DNA of 64,000 nucleotides from Anaeromusa acidaminophila DSM 3853 (GTDB taxonomy: Bacteria; Bacillota; Negativicutes; Anaeromusales; Anaeromusaceae), in the NCBI RefSeq assembly GCF_000374545.1, contig NZ_KB894585.1:1-64000 (forward strand), written 5' to 3'. Below the pieces are notes generated by a model. That model was given only the letters and a program-made list of their open reading frames with translations. It was not told the DNA's origin and searched no databases. Made by a program: the position numbers and the translations under genes. How positions within the stretch are numbered: the stretch's first letter is position 1; the number at the start of each line of letters is the position of its first letter. Shown piece by piece: positions 7,907-17,303 of this stretch.

Positions 7907-8192
7907 AAACAAGAGAACCGGAGAATCTGAGGGTATGACTGAGGGTTATCTGGAAATAAGCCCCGGCGAAAGCCGGGGCTTATTTTATGGCTAAAAAAAG
8001 TGCGAAATTATTGAACCGGAGAACCAGAGTCACGAGAGGGTACGCAGGAGGGCTACGGGAAAACGGGAAACTTAACGAGGAGCATAGAGTGGGCTGCGGA
8101 GATGTTGTAATATGAACTTGGAGATTGCGGCCCTTGCTAAAAATTCGTAACCCTCCTGCGAACCCTCAGATTCTCATTTACTCTTGTTCAAT
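7907..8192. repeat. Family A repeat cluster, copy A2
   Basis: Two left-type arms (7907-7950, starting AAACAAGAGAACCGGAG, and 8011-8059, starting TTGAACCGGAGAACC) are followed by one right-type arm (8145-8192, ending ACTCTTGTTCAAT). The second left arm and the right arm share the complementary core CGCAGGAGGG / CCCTCCTGCG. An intrinsic terminator interrupts the two left arms. The loop between arms (8060-8144) contains no gene. Together with the secA promoter, this accounts for the 404-bp gap between hpf and secA. Confidence 0.75.
7956..7986 (+). terminator. Intrinsic terminator after hpf
   Basis: AAGCCCCGGC and GCCGGGGCTT form a perfect stem around a GAAA tetraloop, followed by ATTTT. It sits within the family A cluster, 64 bp after the hpf stop. 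Confidence 0.9.
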
Positions 8193-8215
8193 CTTTCGTA
8201 AGTCTTGTGTTCATT

Positions 8216-8244
8216 TTGACTTCTCAGGCGCCTTCTGCTAGAAT
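8216..8244 (+). promoter_or_regulatory. Promoter of secA
   Basis: TTGACT (8216-8221) and TAGAAT (8239-8244) with a 17-bp spacer, about 50 bp before the secA start, directly after the right arm of the family A cluster. Confidence 0.65.
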
Positions 8245-8296
8245 TGATAGATGGAATATAACGCCTTCGCGGCGATGTTTTGAGGAGTGATATAGC

Positions 8297-10804
8297 TTGT
8301 TCGGTTTCATTAAGAAACTCTTTGGAGACCCGAATGCAAAGACTATCCAACGGATGCAGCAGACGGTGGAGCAGATTAACGCCTTGGAGAAGGATTTGCA
8401 GAATTTTAGCGATGCTTCATTGGCAGCTAAGACGGAAGAATTCAAGCGACGCCTGGGAAATGGCGAGACGCTGGACGATTTATTGCCGGAAGCGTTCGCT
8501 GTGGCTAGGGAAGCTTCGCGGCGCGTGCTGGGCATGCGCCATTTTGACGTACAGTTGATGGGCGGCATGGTTCTGCATGAAGGCAATATCGCTGAAATGC
8601 GTACAGGAGAAGGTAAAACATTGGTGGCGACGCTGCCGGTATATTTGAATGCCTTGGCTGGCAAGGGCGTCCATGTCATTACGGTCAATGATTATTTGGC
8701 TCGCCGCGACAGCGAATGGATGGGGCAGTTGTATCAATTTTTGGGCTTGTCCGTGGGTACGATTTTGCACGGATTGACCTATGCTGATCGCAAGCATGCC
8801 TACGCCTGCGACGTTACTTACGGTACCAACAATGAATTCGGCTTTGACTATTTGCGTGACAATATGGTCATTTATGCGGACCAAATGGTGCAGCGTCCGT
8901 TGAATTTTGCGATTGTCGATGAAGTGGACAGCATTTTGGTGGATGAAGCGAGAACGCCTTTGATTATTTCCGGTCCTGGCGAGCGCGCTACAGACATTTA
9001 TGCCAAAGTGGCTAAAGTAGTGGAAAAGTTGGAAAAAGAAGCCGACTTTACATTGGACGAAAAAGCGAAACAGGTATTGCCGACCGAGGCTGGTATTGCC
9101 AAAGCGGAAAAACTGCTGGGCGTGACCAATATGTACGCCGGCGAAAACATGCAGCTGTCTCATTATTTCAACCAAGCCTTGCGGGCGAAGGCGCTCATGG
9201 AGCGGGACCGCGATTACGTGGTGAAAGACGGCGAAGTCGTTATTGTTGACGAGTTCACTGGCCGTTTGATGTTCGGACGTCGTTACGGCGACGGATTGCA
9301 TCAGGCTATTGAAGCTAAAGAAGGCGTGAAAATTCAGCGGGAAAGCCAAACTCTGGCTTCGATTACCTTCCAGAACTACTTCCGCATGTATGAGAAATTG
9401 GCTGGGATGACCGGTACGGCGAAGACCGAAGAACCGGAATTCCAGAAGATTTATAATCTGGACGTAGTTGTGTTGCCGACGAACCAGGCGGTAGTGAGCG
9501 AAAACTTCCCGGATGTGGTTTTCAAAACGCAGAAAGCTAAATATAAGGCGGCCGTGCAAGAAATTGCCGAACGTCATGCCAAGGGGCAGCCGCTGTTGGT
9601 AGGCACTACCTCTATCAGTCAGTCGGAGGAAATGTCGGCGCTACTTAAGAAGCATGGCGTGCCGCATAATGTGTTGAATGCCAAGCATCATGATAAGGAA
9701 GCGGCAATTATTGCGCAGGCAGGACAAAAAGGCGCGGTAACTATTGCCACCAACATGGCTGGCCGTGGTACGGACATCAAGCTGGGCGAAGGCGTGCCGG
9801 AATTAGGCGGTCTGCATATCGTCGGCACGGAGCGTCATGAAAGCCGCCGTATTGACAATCAGCTGCGCGGCCGCTGTGGCCGTCAGGGCGACCCTGGCTC
9901 CAGCCGCTTCTACCTGTCATTAGAAGACGATTTGATGCGCATTTTTGGCTCGGATCATATTTCTACCATTATGGATAAGCTGGGCATGGAAGAAGACGAG
10001 CCTATCGAGCACAACATGGTCAGCAAAGCCATTGAAAATGCGCAGAAAAAAGTGGAAAACCGCAACTTTGAAATTCGTAAATACGTGTTGGAATACGACG
10101 ATGTCATGAATCAGCAGCGCGAAATCATCTATGCGCAGCGTAAACAGATTCTGCTGGGCGAAAATCTTCGGGAAAACATTTTGGCGATGATTGAGAAAAT
10201 TGCCGATCATGGTATTTCTCTCTATGCTGATGCCAATACGTATCCGGAGGATTGGGATTTGGCGGGCCTTATCAAGTTCTGCGAGGAATATTTTGCGCCG
10301 GAAGGTCGCTTGACGGTGGCTAAGCTGGAAGCTTGCAATCGCGAAGAGCTGCGTGAAGAAGTGCTGGCGGCGGCGCAAGAAGCCTACGAAGGCCGGGAAC
10401 GGCTCTTCGGCGAAGAAAACATGCGCGAACTGGAAAAGGTTATTATGCTCAAAGTGCTGGATAGCAAATGGATCGAGCATTTGGACGCCATGGACGGCTT
10501 GCGTGAGGGCATTGGATTGCGAGCGTACGGACAGAAAGATCCTTTGATTGAGTATAAAATTGAAGCATATGACATGTTCCAGCAATTGATGGAATACATC
10601 CAGGACGATATCGTCAAATATATGTTCCGGGTGAATATTATTTCGCAGCCCGAGGACCATCTGCAGCAGGCTACGGAAAGCCATGGGGAAGCAGATGAAA
10701 ATGCGCCCAAACAGCCGGTGGTAAATAAGGACAAAGTGGGGCGAAACGATCTTTGCCCTTGCGGCAGCGGGAAAAAGTACAAGAATTGCTGCGGCGTTAA
10801 CTAA
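8297..10804 (+). CDS. secA: Preprotein translocase ATPase SecA
   Basis: Motor that drives preproteins through SecYEG using ATP. The 835-residue product has the DEAD-type Walker A region [11 protein letters not shown] (about residue 100), the [15 protein letters not shown] segment, the preprotein cross-linking domain, helicase motif [29 protein letters not shown], and the C-terminal zinc-binding [14 protein letters not shown] that contacts SecB or ribosomes. The start is TTG 8297 with GAGGAG nine bases upstream. In most Firmicutes prfB follows directly; here a two-gene Fe-S operon lies between them. Confidence 0.98.
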   Translation: MFGFIKKLFGDPNAKTIQRMQQTVEQINALEKDLQNFSDASLAAKTEEFKRRLGNGETLDDLLPEAFAVAREASRRVLGMRHFDVQLMGGMVLHEGNIAEMRTGEGKTLVATLPVYLNALAGKGVHVITVNDYLARRDSEWMGQLYQFLGLSVGTILHGLTYADRKHAYACDVTYGTNNEFGFDYLRDNMVIYADQMVQRPLNFAIVDEVDSILVDEARTPLIISGPGERATDIYAKVAKVVEKLEKEADFTLDEKAKQVLPTEAGIAKAEKLLGVTNMYAGENMQLSHYFNQALRAKALMERDRDYVVKDGEVVIVDEFTGRLMFGRRYGDGLHQAIEAKEGVKIQRESQTLASITFQNYFRMYEKLAGMTGTAKTEEPEFQKIYNLDVVVLPTNQAVVSENFPDVVFKTQKAKYKAAVQEIAERHAKGQPLLVGTTSISQSEEMSALLKKHGVPHNVLNAKHHDKEAAIIAQAGQKGAVTIATNMAGRGTDIKLGEGVPELGGLHIVGTERHESRRIDNQLRGRCGRQGDPGSSRFYLSLEDDLMRIFGSDHISTIMDKLGMEEDEPIEHNMVSKAIENAQKKVENRNFEIRKYVLEYDDVMNQQREIIYAQRKQILLGENLRENILAMIEKIADHGISLYADANTYPEDWDLAGLIKFCEEYFAPEGRLTVAKLEACNREELREEVLAAAQEAYEGRERLFGEENMRELEKVIMLKVLDSKWIEHLDAMDGLREGIGLRAYGQKDPLIEYKIEAYDMFQQLMEYIQDDIVKYMFRVNIISQPEDHLQQATESHGEADENAPKQPVVNKDKVGRNDLCPCGSGKKYKNCCGVN

Positions 10805-10811
10805 GCTGAAT

Positions 10812-10852
10812 GAAACAACAGAGTAGCCGATTTTGCGGGTACTCTGTGTTTC
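10812..10852 (+). terminator. Probable intrinsic terminator after secA
   Basis: The arms ACAGAGTA (about 10818-10825) and TACTCTGT (about 10840-10847) are extended by GAAACA/TGTTTC pairing around a loop of 14 nt. The following T-run is short (GTTTCGTT), so efficiency is uncertain. Confidence 0.6.
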
Positions 10853-10879
10853 GTTATAATGGGCCGGAGTATGGGGAGC

Positions 10880-11092
10880 GAACAAGAGTCACGAGGAGAA
10901 TCTGAGGGCTCGAATGAGGATGCGGGGAGAGGCTTTTTAACAGGAGTAGAGGGAGTAGAGGGAGGGCTACGGGTTAATATTGAACAAGAGTCGGGATGAG
11001 AACATGAGGGCTCGAATGAGGGCTACAGGGAAATGTTTCAACTATGATTATTTCTCTCATACGTACCCTCACGTGACTCCGGTTCTCTTGTT
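10880..11092. repeat. Family A repeat cluster, copy A3 (three left arms, one right arm)
   Basis: Three left-type arms lie in tandem: 10880-10925 (AACAAGAGTCACGAGGAG), 10938-10972 (AACAGGAGTAGAGGGAG) and 10982-11030 (TGAACAAGAGTCGGGATG). One right-type arm at 11061-11092 ends CCGGTTCTCTTGTTA. The blocks CTGAGGGCTCGAATGAGG and ATGAGGGCTCGAATGAGG recur in the first and third arms. The cluster fills most of the 356 bp between secA and the sufC-like gene; otherwise only the secA terminator and a ribosome binding site are seen there. Confidence 0.8.
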
Positions 11093-11160
11093 AGTGGCTT
11101 TTTGATTTATAGGAAGCTGTGAATAAATCAGCAGCTCCGATAACATAGGAGGGATTGACG

Positions 11161-11931
11161 ATGCTGCGAGTGGAACATCTGGCTGTAGAAGTGGAAGGCC
11201 GGAAGATCTTGAAGGATATCAATCTGCATATTAAGCAGGGCGAGGTGCATGTGCTTTTCGGTCCCAATGGTACTGGGAAGTCGACGTTGATCAATGCCAT
11301 TATGGGCTTTTCTCGTTATAAAATTACTGGCGGTCGCATTTTCTTTAAAGATGAGGACATTACTGAACTGCCGGTGTATGAGCGCGTGCGCCGAGGCGTG
11401 GGCGTGATGATTCAGCGCCCGCCGACGGTGAGGGGCTTGGCTGTACGGGATATGGTGCGTTTGTGCGCTGGCGAGCGGGAAGTGGATGTAGAGGCTCTGG
11501 CCAAGTCGGTCAATATGGAAAACTTCTTGGATCGTTCGGTGAATGACGGTTTTTCCGGGGGCGAAATTAAGCGCTCGGAGCTCCTGCAGCTTTTAGCGCA
11601 GCAGCCGGACCTGCTGCTTTTAGATGAGCCGGAATCCGGGGTGGATATTGAAAATATTGCGGTCGTGGGCAAGGCGGCGGATCGTATTTTGCAACGCGGC
11701 GTCAATGGCGGCAATGCCTTGCCGCTGAAAAAGCGTCGTGAAGGGCGCAGTAAATCTGGCTTGATCATTACGCATACAGGGCACATTATGCAGTATGTAC
11801 CTGTGGATGTGGCCCATGTGCTTTTCGACGGCGTTGTATCCTGCAGCGGCAATCCGCAGGAGATGTTTTCCTGTATTCAGACGCAAGGCTATGAAGCTTG
11901 CGTTAGCTGTGATATGACAGGAGGAAACTGA
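11161..11931 (+). CDS. SufC-like ATPase of a minimal SUF (SmsC-type) Fe-S assembly system
   Basis: ABC-type ATPase that energises Fe-S cluster assembly on its SufB-like partner. The 256-residue product has Walker A GPNGTGKST (about residue 37), the signature FSGGEIKRSELLQLL, Walker B LLLLDEPESGVD, and the SufC-type ending IITHTGHIMQYVPVDVAHVL. An insertion of about 20 residues rich in Gly, Lys and Arg (GGNALPLKKRREGRSK) follows Walker B and is typical of the archaeal/anaerobe SufC branch. Start ATG 11161 is 7 nt after AGGAGGG. The SufB-like gene begins 1 bp after its stop. No sufS, sufU or sufD is present, so this is the two-gene form known as SMS. Confidence 0.85.
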   Translation: MLRVEHLAVEVEGRKILKDINLHIKQGEVHVLFGPNGTGKSTLINAIMGFSRYKITGGRIFFKDEDITELPVYERVRRGVGVMIQRPPTVRGLAVRDMVRLCAGEREVDVEALAKSVNMENFLDRSVNDGFSGGEIKRSELLQLLAQQPDLLLLDEPESGVDIENIAVVGKAADRILQRGVNGGNALPLKKRREGRSKSGLIITHTGHIMQYVPVDVAHVLFDGVVSCSGNPQEMFSCIQTQGYEACVSCDMTGGN

Positions 11932-11932
11932 G

Positions 11933-13165
11933 ATGAAGCGACAGCAGGATATTGAGCAACAGGCGCGGCAGGCGGAGCAAAAACCGGCGTTGTACGGCGC
12001 GGACATTAATTTTGCTGAGTTTTCGGATCAGCAGGGCGAAGCGCAGTATCTGGAACAGCCGGCGGTGCAGATGGACGCGGCCCGCAAGCGTTCCTTGGAA
12101 GGCATCGGGATCGAAGTGTCTGGCGCGGGGCGTTCGGGGACGTTTTTGCAGACTGACCATGCAGTAACGCATTGTCAGGTGCAGGGAAACGGTCTGGAAA
12201 TCATGAGCGTTGATGAGGCTCTGAAATGCCACGACTGGTTAGCAGAAGAGTATTGGTGGCGGGCGGTCGCGCCTGACGCGGATAAGTACACTGCTCGGGC
12301 GGCGGTACATCAAGAACATGGCTACTTCATCCGGGCGTTGCCTGGCGTTAAGGTGGAGGAGCCGGTGCAGGCTTGCATGTATATTAGCTCGGAAGAAGTA
12401 GTGCAAGACGTGCATAACGTGATTATTGTCGAAGAAGGAGCGGAACTGCACGTTATTACCGGCTGCGGAACCGACCCGCATGTGCGTAAGGGTATGCATA
12501 TCGGCATCAGTGAGTTTTTTGTCAAAAAAGGCGGTAAGCTGACGTTTACCATGATTCACCGTTGGGGCGAAGAAGTGGCCGTACGGCCTAGGACCGGCGT
12601 TATTGTCGAAGAGGGCGGAACCTATTTGTCGAATTACATCTGCTTGCAGCGAGTAAAGGACATTCAGATGTATCCAACGACCCGTCTGGTGGGACGAGGC
12701 GCGGTGGCGCGGCTGAATTCCGTCATTGTGGCGCCGGAAGGGGCGCATATGGACATCGGCGGCCGGGTGATTCTGGAAGCTCCCGGAGTACGCGGCGAAA
12801 TTGTGGCGCGGACATTATCTACCGGAGGCGTTATCGTTAATCGCGGCCATCTTTTGGGGAAAGCGCCGGAGAGCAAAGCGCATCTGGAGTGCAACGGCTT
12901 GATTTTGCATCCCAAAGGCGTGATTCATGCTATTCCGGAGTTGGAAGCGAAAACCGATAATGCCGAACTCAGTCATGAAGCGGCAGTGGGCAAGATTGCC
13001 CCGGAAGAGATTGAGTACCTTATGGCGCGTGGCCTGAATGAAGACGAGGCTACAGCGACGATTGTACGCGGTTTCTTGAATGTAGATATTGAGGGCCTGC
13101 CAGAGACACTGGTACAGGAAATCGATAAAGCGATTAATGAGTTCTCGGTGAACAAAGGCATGTAA
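11933..13165 (+). CDS. SufB-like scaffold protein of a minimal SUF (SmsB-type) Fe-S assembly system
   Basis: Scaffold on which Fe-S clusters are probably built, acting with the SufC-like ATPase. The 410-residue product is mostly a right-handed beta-helix core of the SufBD family, with the conserved C-terminal signature KTDNAELSHEAAVGKIAPEE and a helical end carrying EEIEYLMARGL. A cysteine in HLECNGLIL lies where SufB places the cysteine needed for cluster assembly, and His/Glu of SHEA follow, which favours SufB over SufD function. It is shorter than canonical SufB (about 460-495 residues), as expected for SmsB. The ribosome binding site AGGAGG lies inside the end of the sufC-like gene. Confidence 0.83.
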   Translation: MKRQQDIEQQARQAEQKPALYGADINFAEFSDQQGEAQYLEQPAVQMDAARKRSLEGIGIEVSGAGRSGTFLQTDHAVTHCQVQGNGLEIMSVDEALKCHDWLAEEYWWRAVAPDADKYTARAAVHQEHGYFIRALPGVKVEEPVQACMYISSEEVVQDVHNVIIVEEGAELHVITGCGTDPHVRKGMHIGISEFFVKKGGKLTFTMIHRWGEEVAVRPRTGVIVEEGGTYLSNYICLQRVKDIQMYPTTRLVGRGAVARLNSVIVAPEGAHMDIGGRVILEAPGVRGEIVARTLSTGGVIVNRGHLLGKAPESKAHLECNGLILHPKGVIHAIPELEAKTDNAELSHEAAVGKIAPEEIEYLMARGLNEDEATATIVRGFLNVDIEGLPETLVQEIDKAINEFSVNKGM

Positions 13166-13177
13166 GGAACGAGGATT

Positions 13178-13292
13178 TGAACAGGAGCACCGGAGAATCT
13201 GAGGGTTCGAATGAGGGTTACGAAGTACGTTTTAATATAAAAAATACACATAATCCTCCTGTGTACCCTCCCGTGACTCCGGTTCTCTTGTC
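13178..13292. repeat. Family A long inverted repeat, copy A4
   Basis: The left arm at 13178-13222 (GAACAGGAGCACCGGAG onward, ending GAGGGTTACG) and the right arm at 13252-13292 (ending CCGGTTCTCTTGTC) flank a 29-nt AT-rich loop. This is the simplest one-left, one-right copy in the window and the best reference for the family. It lies between the sufB-like gene and prfB. Confidence 0.82.
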
Positions 13293-13339
13293 AGTGGATT
13301 TTCTTGTGTTTCGTTAGTAATAATAAAGGGGCTGAAAGC

Positions 13340-14447
13340 ATGTTGTTGGAAGATTTACGGGTGGAGATCGTCCGTGTTGGAGAAACGCTAGAGGAAATGA
13401 GGGGATCTCTTTGACGTAGCTGTCAAAGAGGAAAAGATCGCCGAACTGGAATATGAAATGGGAGCGCCTGATTTCTGGGATCATCCGGAAAAGGCGCAGC
13501 AACTGATGCGGGAAACGACGGCGCTGAAGGATACTTGCGAAACCTACCGGAAGCTGGAAAGTCGTTATGATGATATGCAGGTACTGTGGGAATTGGGTAT
13601 GGAGGAGAAGGATGAAAGCCTGTACCCGGAAGTGGAGTCTGCGTTGAATCAGCTCAAACAAGAGCTGGAGCATCTGCAACTGACTTTATTGTTGTCCGGA
13701 GAGTATGACGCCAATAATGCTATTTTGACGCTTCATGCCGGAGCGGGCGGTACGGAGGCCCAAGATTGGGCGCAGATGCTGCTGCGCATGTATGTGCGTT
13801 GGGCGGAAAAAGGCGGCTACAAAGTGGAAACCATGGATTTTCTCGCGGGTGATGAAGCCGGCGTGAAAAGCGCCACCATTTTAGTGAGCGGTCATAATGC
13901 GTACGGATATTTGAAATCGGAAAAAGGCGTGCACCGGTTAGTGCGAATTTCTCCATTCGATTCCAGCGGCCGACGGCATACTTCCTTTGTGGCGTTGGAC
14001 GTCATGCCGGAAATTGACGATAATGTGGAAGTGGATCTCAATATGGCGGATGTGCGCGTTGATACGTACCGCGCCAGCGGCGCTGGCGGTCAGCATATCA
14101 ATAAAACTGACTCAGCGGTGCGCATGACCCATATACCCACGGGAACTGTGGCCCAATGCCAAAGCGAACGCTCGCAGATTCAAAACCGCGAGCAATGTTT
14201 GCATATGCTGCGGGCGAAGCTATTTGCACTGGAACGTCAGAAACAGGAACAGGAACTGAATGAATTGGCCGGAGACTATCAAGCCATTGAGTGGGGCAGC
14301 CAAATTCGCTCCTATGTTTTCCATCCGTACAATATGGTCAAGGATCATCGGACGAATGCGGAGACCGGCAATGTGCAGGCCGTGATGGACGGGGATTTGG
14401 AACTGTTTATTCAGGCGTATTTGCGTCGGGGAATGCAGGGGGACTGA
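13340..14447 (+). CDS. prfB: Peptide chain release factor 2 (programmed +1 frameshift)
   Basis: Recognises UGA and UAA stop codons and triggers peptide release. Translation starts at ATG 13340, reads 24 codons, meets TGA at 13412-13414, and resumes in the +1 frame (GAC at 13413), giving 368 residues. The domain with [12 protein letters not shown] carries the RF2 stop-recognition tripeptide SPF, and the catalytic GGQ is in [16 protein letters not shown]. The frameshift makes RF2 regulate its own level: when RF2 is scarce, ribosomes pause at UGA and shift. This is the normal prfB arrangement, not a pseudogene. Downstream is a DUF2993 gene, 3 bp away. Confidence 0.96.
13401..13415 (+). promoter_or_regulatory. 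prfB programmed frameshift site
   Basis: An internal Shine-Dalgarno-like AGGGGA (13400-13405) precedes the slippery sequence CTT TGA C (13409-13415). Spacing and sequence match the conserved RF2 autoregulatory site. Confidence 0.92.
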
Positions 14448-14450
14448 GTC

Positions 14451-15137
14451 GTGCGTAAAACAGGCACTGTTTTGGCGATGATTGCGGCGGTTCTTATTTT
14501 ACTGGAGCTGGTGCTGCCAGCAACACTAAACGGCATGTTAGGAGCGTCATTGACCAAACAGTTTGAAGCGAACAACGTGGAGGCGGAAACAAGCGGTCGC
14601 CCGGCATTATTTTGGTTGACTGGACGCATACCACGGCTGCAAGTGACTGCGGTGAAGGGACGACTGGACCGCTTGGCCTTTGAGGATTTGTCCGCCGATA
14701 TTCAAGACGCCCGCATTGATTTGGTAACGTTATTGCAGAGCCAACGTATCTCCTTGCGGAATCCGCAGAAGTTATCAGTAAGGATGGCGGTTAGCGAAGA
14801 AAGTTTGGCGGAACTTTTGCGGCAGGAAATGAAAGGCTTTGAACAAGTTCGCGTGCAAATTCATCCGGAGAAGATTGATATTTCCGGCGCCTATGGCGTT
14901 GGCGGCGTCTTTTCGCTGCCATTGCAAGTGGAAGGACGCGTTGAGACGGACGGAGATACGGTTCGCTTTGCGCCTTCCTATTTTAAAGTAGGCGGCCGCA
15001 GTGTGCGGCAACTGGGAAGTCTTGGCGGCAAAGGCGTAATGCTTCTAGATGTGAAGCGCATAGCGGTACCGCTGTTGATTGCCGACATACAGGCGCAAGA
15101 AGGTCGGTTGACGATTATTGCCAAAGAACGAAATTGA
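14451..15137 (+). CDS. DUF2993 (LmeA-like) membrane-anchored protein
   Basis: A 228-residue protein with one N-terminal transmembrane or uncleaved signal helix (about residues 5-24) and an extracytoplasmic beta-rich domain. The pattern LFWLTGRIPRLQVTAVKGRLDRLAFEDLSADIQD, seen from about residue 54 on, fits DUF2993 proteins, which in actinobacteria bind phospholipids at the envelope. Its role in diderm Firmicutes is not established; lipid transfer or binding between membranes is a reasonable guess. The start is GTG 14451, three bases after the prfB stop, with GGGGGA inside prfB as the likely ribosome binding site. An intrinsic terminator follows. Confidence 0.75.
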   Translation: MRKTGTVLAMIAAVLILLELVLPATLNGMLGASLTKQFEANNVEAETSGRPALFWLTGRIPRLQVTAVKGRLDRLAFEDLSADIQDARIDLVTLLQSQRISLRNPQKLSVRMAVSEESLAELLRQEMKGFEQVRVQIHPEKIDISGAYGVGGVFSLPLQVEGRVETDGDTVRFAPSYFKVGGRSVRQLGSLGGKGVMLLDVKRIAVPLLIADIQAQEGRLTIIAKERN

Positions 15138-15168
15138 AAACTCGCTTTTGGCAGGAGTTTTTTCTTTT
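15136..15168 (+). terminator. Intrinsic terminator after the DUF2993 gene
   Basis: AAAACTCGC and the complementary GCAGGAGTTTT pair around TTTTG, with TTTTTTC continuing from the second arm. Confidence 0.75.
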
Positions 15169-15248
15169 AGCGCGAATTAAGGAATGTTGCCTCAGGACGG
15201 CGTAAGTAGTCGTACTTGAGAGAAAGCAAAGTTAAGGTGGAGAGGTTT

Positions 15249-17303
15249 TTGACGAAATTCCGTTATAACCGCTGGCTGTTGGCCTGCATGGCGCTGGGGC
15301 TTATTGCCGCTTTGTATGCAGGTTGGCAGAGACATCAGACGGAGACGGCCAATCATACTGTGGAAATGGTTTATGACCGTGAAGAGCTGGCGGAATTGGC
15401 CCGGATCGAAGGGCGTTCGGAGCAAGACGTGCTGGCGCAGTTTCGCGAAGCGGGCGTAACGTCCTTAGCTGTGTATGAGCGGACGTTGGAGAAGTTGAAT
15501 CAAAATGGTCAGGTGACAAGCATGCCCGGGGCTCATTTGCTGCACCAGTATCGTACAGGAACGCTGTCGGATCCTTTTTGGCGTCGCTTAGTTGAAAACG
15601 GGCGCATTGTGGCGGAGGATATTTATATTATTGGTCATGATGAAGCGGTGTTTGGCGAAGTCAAAGCGGACCTGGAGCGTCGTTTAGGAGCAGGACGCGT
15701 TCTTGCGGTAGCGGAAGGTCAGCCCGTGTTGCAGGTAAAAGCTGACTATGAAAAGGCTGTTAAATGGAATTTAGGTCTGCCGACGGATGAGATGCGTCAA
15801 GTGGCGCAGGCAGGCTTTTTAGTCGTGGTCCGTCCCAGCAACTACACGCTGGTGAGGGCGGAGGACGTGGATGCAGTTTTTGCCCGCATCGACGGGGCGG
15901 GCGTGCAAAAGCAGATAAGCACGCTCATGTTTGTGGGGGAAGAGGCGCTGGGGTATCCGAACCAACTGGCCTTGACGGCGCAGAAGATGAGGGAGCGTCA
16001 ACTGACATTAGGGATGATCGAACATCCGTTGCAGCTGCAGTTTGTCAAGCAAGACGGTCTGTTGGATTTAGCGGCTTTGGTGAACTATCGGGCGGCAAGG
16101 GTGTACACCATTGCCAAGGACGAAATGCTGAAGCTTAAGCCGGCCGAAGCGGCGCATCGCTGGCCGGTGACAGATCAGGAACGTAATATCCGCATTAATT
16201 TGTTGCGGAAATTTGTCAAAACCGATCCAGGGAAGACGTTGTTAGAGACAAACTTGGATTATGTGCGCGCTACGCGCAATGGAATTGTGGAAAAAGGCTT
16301 TGCGATTGGCCGCGCTGACGTGTTTGCTGAATATACGCCTTCACCATACGTGTTGGCGTTAATTATGCTTGGCGCAGCAGCAGCAGGGGTGCTTTTCTTG
16401 TCTCTTGTGCGGCCATTTTCGCCATTATTGCAGTATATACTGCTGGTGATTACTGCAGCTGTTTTGATTGTGCCTGTTTTTAAAGGCGGCGGCTTGATGG
16501 CGCGGCAGGTGGCGGCTTTAGCGAGCGCCGTGATTATTCCAGCGTTATCTATGACCTGGCAGCTGGATCGCTGGCGCTGGCTCTCACCGAAGAAAGGCGC
16601 GCCTTTGGCGCGGATTTTGGGGGACGGAGCAGTAAGCTTGACGCTGATGGTGCTCTTTTCCTTGGTTGGCGGCTTGTATGTGGCCGGTTTGTTGGGCGAT
16701 GTGCGTTTCTTCTTGGAAATGGAGATTTACCGTGGCGTGAAGGTGACCTTTATAGCGCCGCTTCTCCTGGTTTCCATTACGTATTTGGCGCGTCATAACC
16801 TGTTTGGACCGGAGCCGATGCTTGGCGTAGTGCCACAGCTAAAACGCATGCTGAACTATCCAATCTATGTGAAGACGCTTTTGGGCGTTGCCTTACTTGC
16901 GGTTGCAGCCTGGATTTTTGTGGGGCGTTCCGGCCATACGGCAGGCGTGCCAGTTCCAGCCATCGAGCTAAAATTGCGGGCGTTTTTGGAACAAGTGATG
17001 TACGCCCGACCACGGGAAAAAGAATTTATGATAGGTCATCCGGCCTTTTTTCTGGCTATGCTGGCGTGGTATCGTCAATGGCCAAGGCTGGTGCATTTTG
17101 TTTTGGTACTGGGAGCGACAATCGCTCAGGGGTCATTAGTTGAGACGTTTGCTCATTTGCGTACGCCGGTTTTGATGTCGACGGTGCGGGCCTTTGACGG
17201 TCTGATTGTGGGCATTGTATTTGGCGTGTTGGCTGTGGTTGCTTTGCAGATTGCCCAGTATCTCACATACCTGCTGGAAAGGAGAACCGCAGGGGATGAG
17301 TGA
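15249..17303 (+). CDS. DUF5693 polytopic membrane protein
   Basis: A protein of about 684 residues with an N-terminal transmembrane helix, a soluble domain of about 340 residues resembling DUF5693, and about eight transmembrane helices in the second half (from about residue 368, with LALIMLGAAAAGVLFLSLV). DUF5693 genes commonly sit directly before csaB in Firmicutes, and csaB overlaps its end by 8 bp here, so a role in making or exporting a secondary wall polymer is likely; its biochemical function is unknown. TTG 15249 is chosen because AAGGTGG lies 8 nt upstream; another TTG at 15216 would add 11 residues. Confidence 0.8.
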   Translation: MTKFRYNRWLLACMALGLIAALYAGWQRHQTETANHTVEMVYDREELAELARIEGRSEQDVLAQFREAGVTSLAVYERTLEKLNQNGQVTSMPGAHLLHQYRTGTLSDPFWRRLVENGRIVAEDIYIIGHDEAVFGEVKADLERRLGAGRVLAVAEGQPVLQVKADYEKAVKWNLGLPTDEMRQVAQAGFLVVVRPSNYTLVRAEDVDAVFARIDGAGVQKQISTLMFVGEEALGYPNQLALTAQKMRERQLTLGMIEHPLQLQFVKQDGLLDLAALVNYRAARVYTIAKDEMLKLKPAEAAHRWPVTDQERNIRINLLRKFVKTDPGKTLLETNLDYVRATRNGIVEKGFAIGRADVFAEYTPSPYVLALIMLGAAAAGVLFLSLVRPFSPLLQYILLVITAAVLIVPVFKGGGLMARQVAALASAVIIPALSMTWQLDRWRWLSPKKGAPLARILGDGAVSLTLMVLFSLVGGLYVAGLLGDVRFFLEMEIYRGVKVTFIAPLLLVSITYLARHNLFGPEPMLGVVPQLKRMLNYPIYVKTLLGVALLAVAAWIFVGRSGHTAGVPVPAIELKLRAFLEQVMYARPREKEFMIGHPAFFLAMLAWYRQWPRLVHFVLVLGATIAQGSLVETFAHLRTPVLMSTVRAFDGLIVGIVFGVLAVVALQIAQYLTYLLERRTAGDE

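Noticed and set aside
8480-9577. Long open frame of 365 codons on the minus strand within secA
   Set aside because: It is antisense to strongly conserved secA codons, has a low-complexity composition rich in His, Gln and Phe, and matches no recognisable family.
10880-11030. Tandem purine-rich repeats that could be taken for a CRISPR array
   Set aside because: Repeat units differ in length and sequence, spacers are absent or irregular, the arms pair with inverted copies, and no cas genes are present.
11620-12006. Minus-strand open frames across the sufC/sufB junction
   Set aside because: They overlap conserved coding sequence and show no ribosome binding site or family motif.
13340-13414. 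In-frame TGA 24 codons into prfB, looking like a frameshifted pseudogene
   Set aside because: The CTT TGA C site with an upstream AGGGGA is the conserved programmed frameshift of release factor 2.
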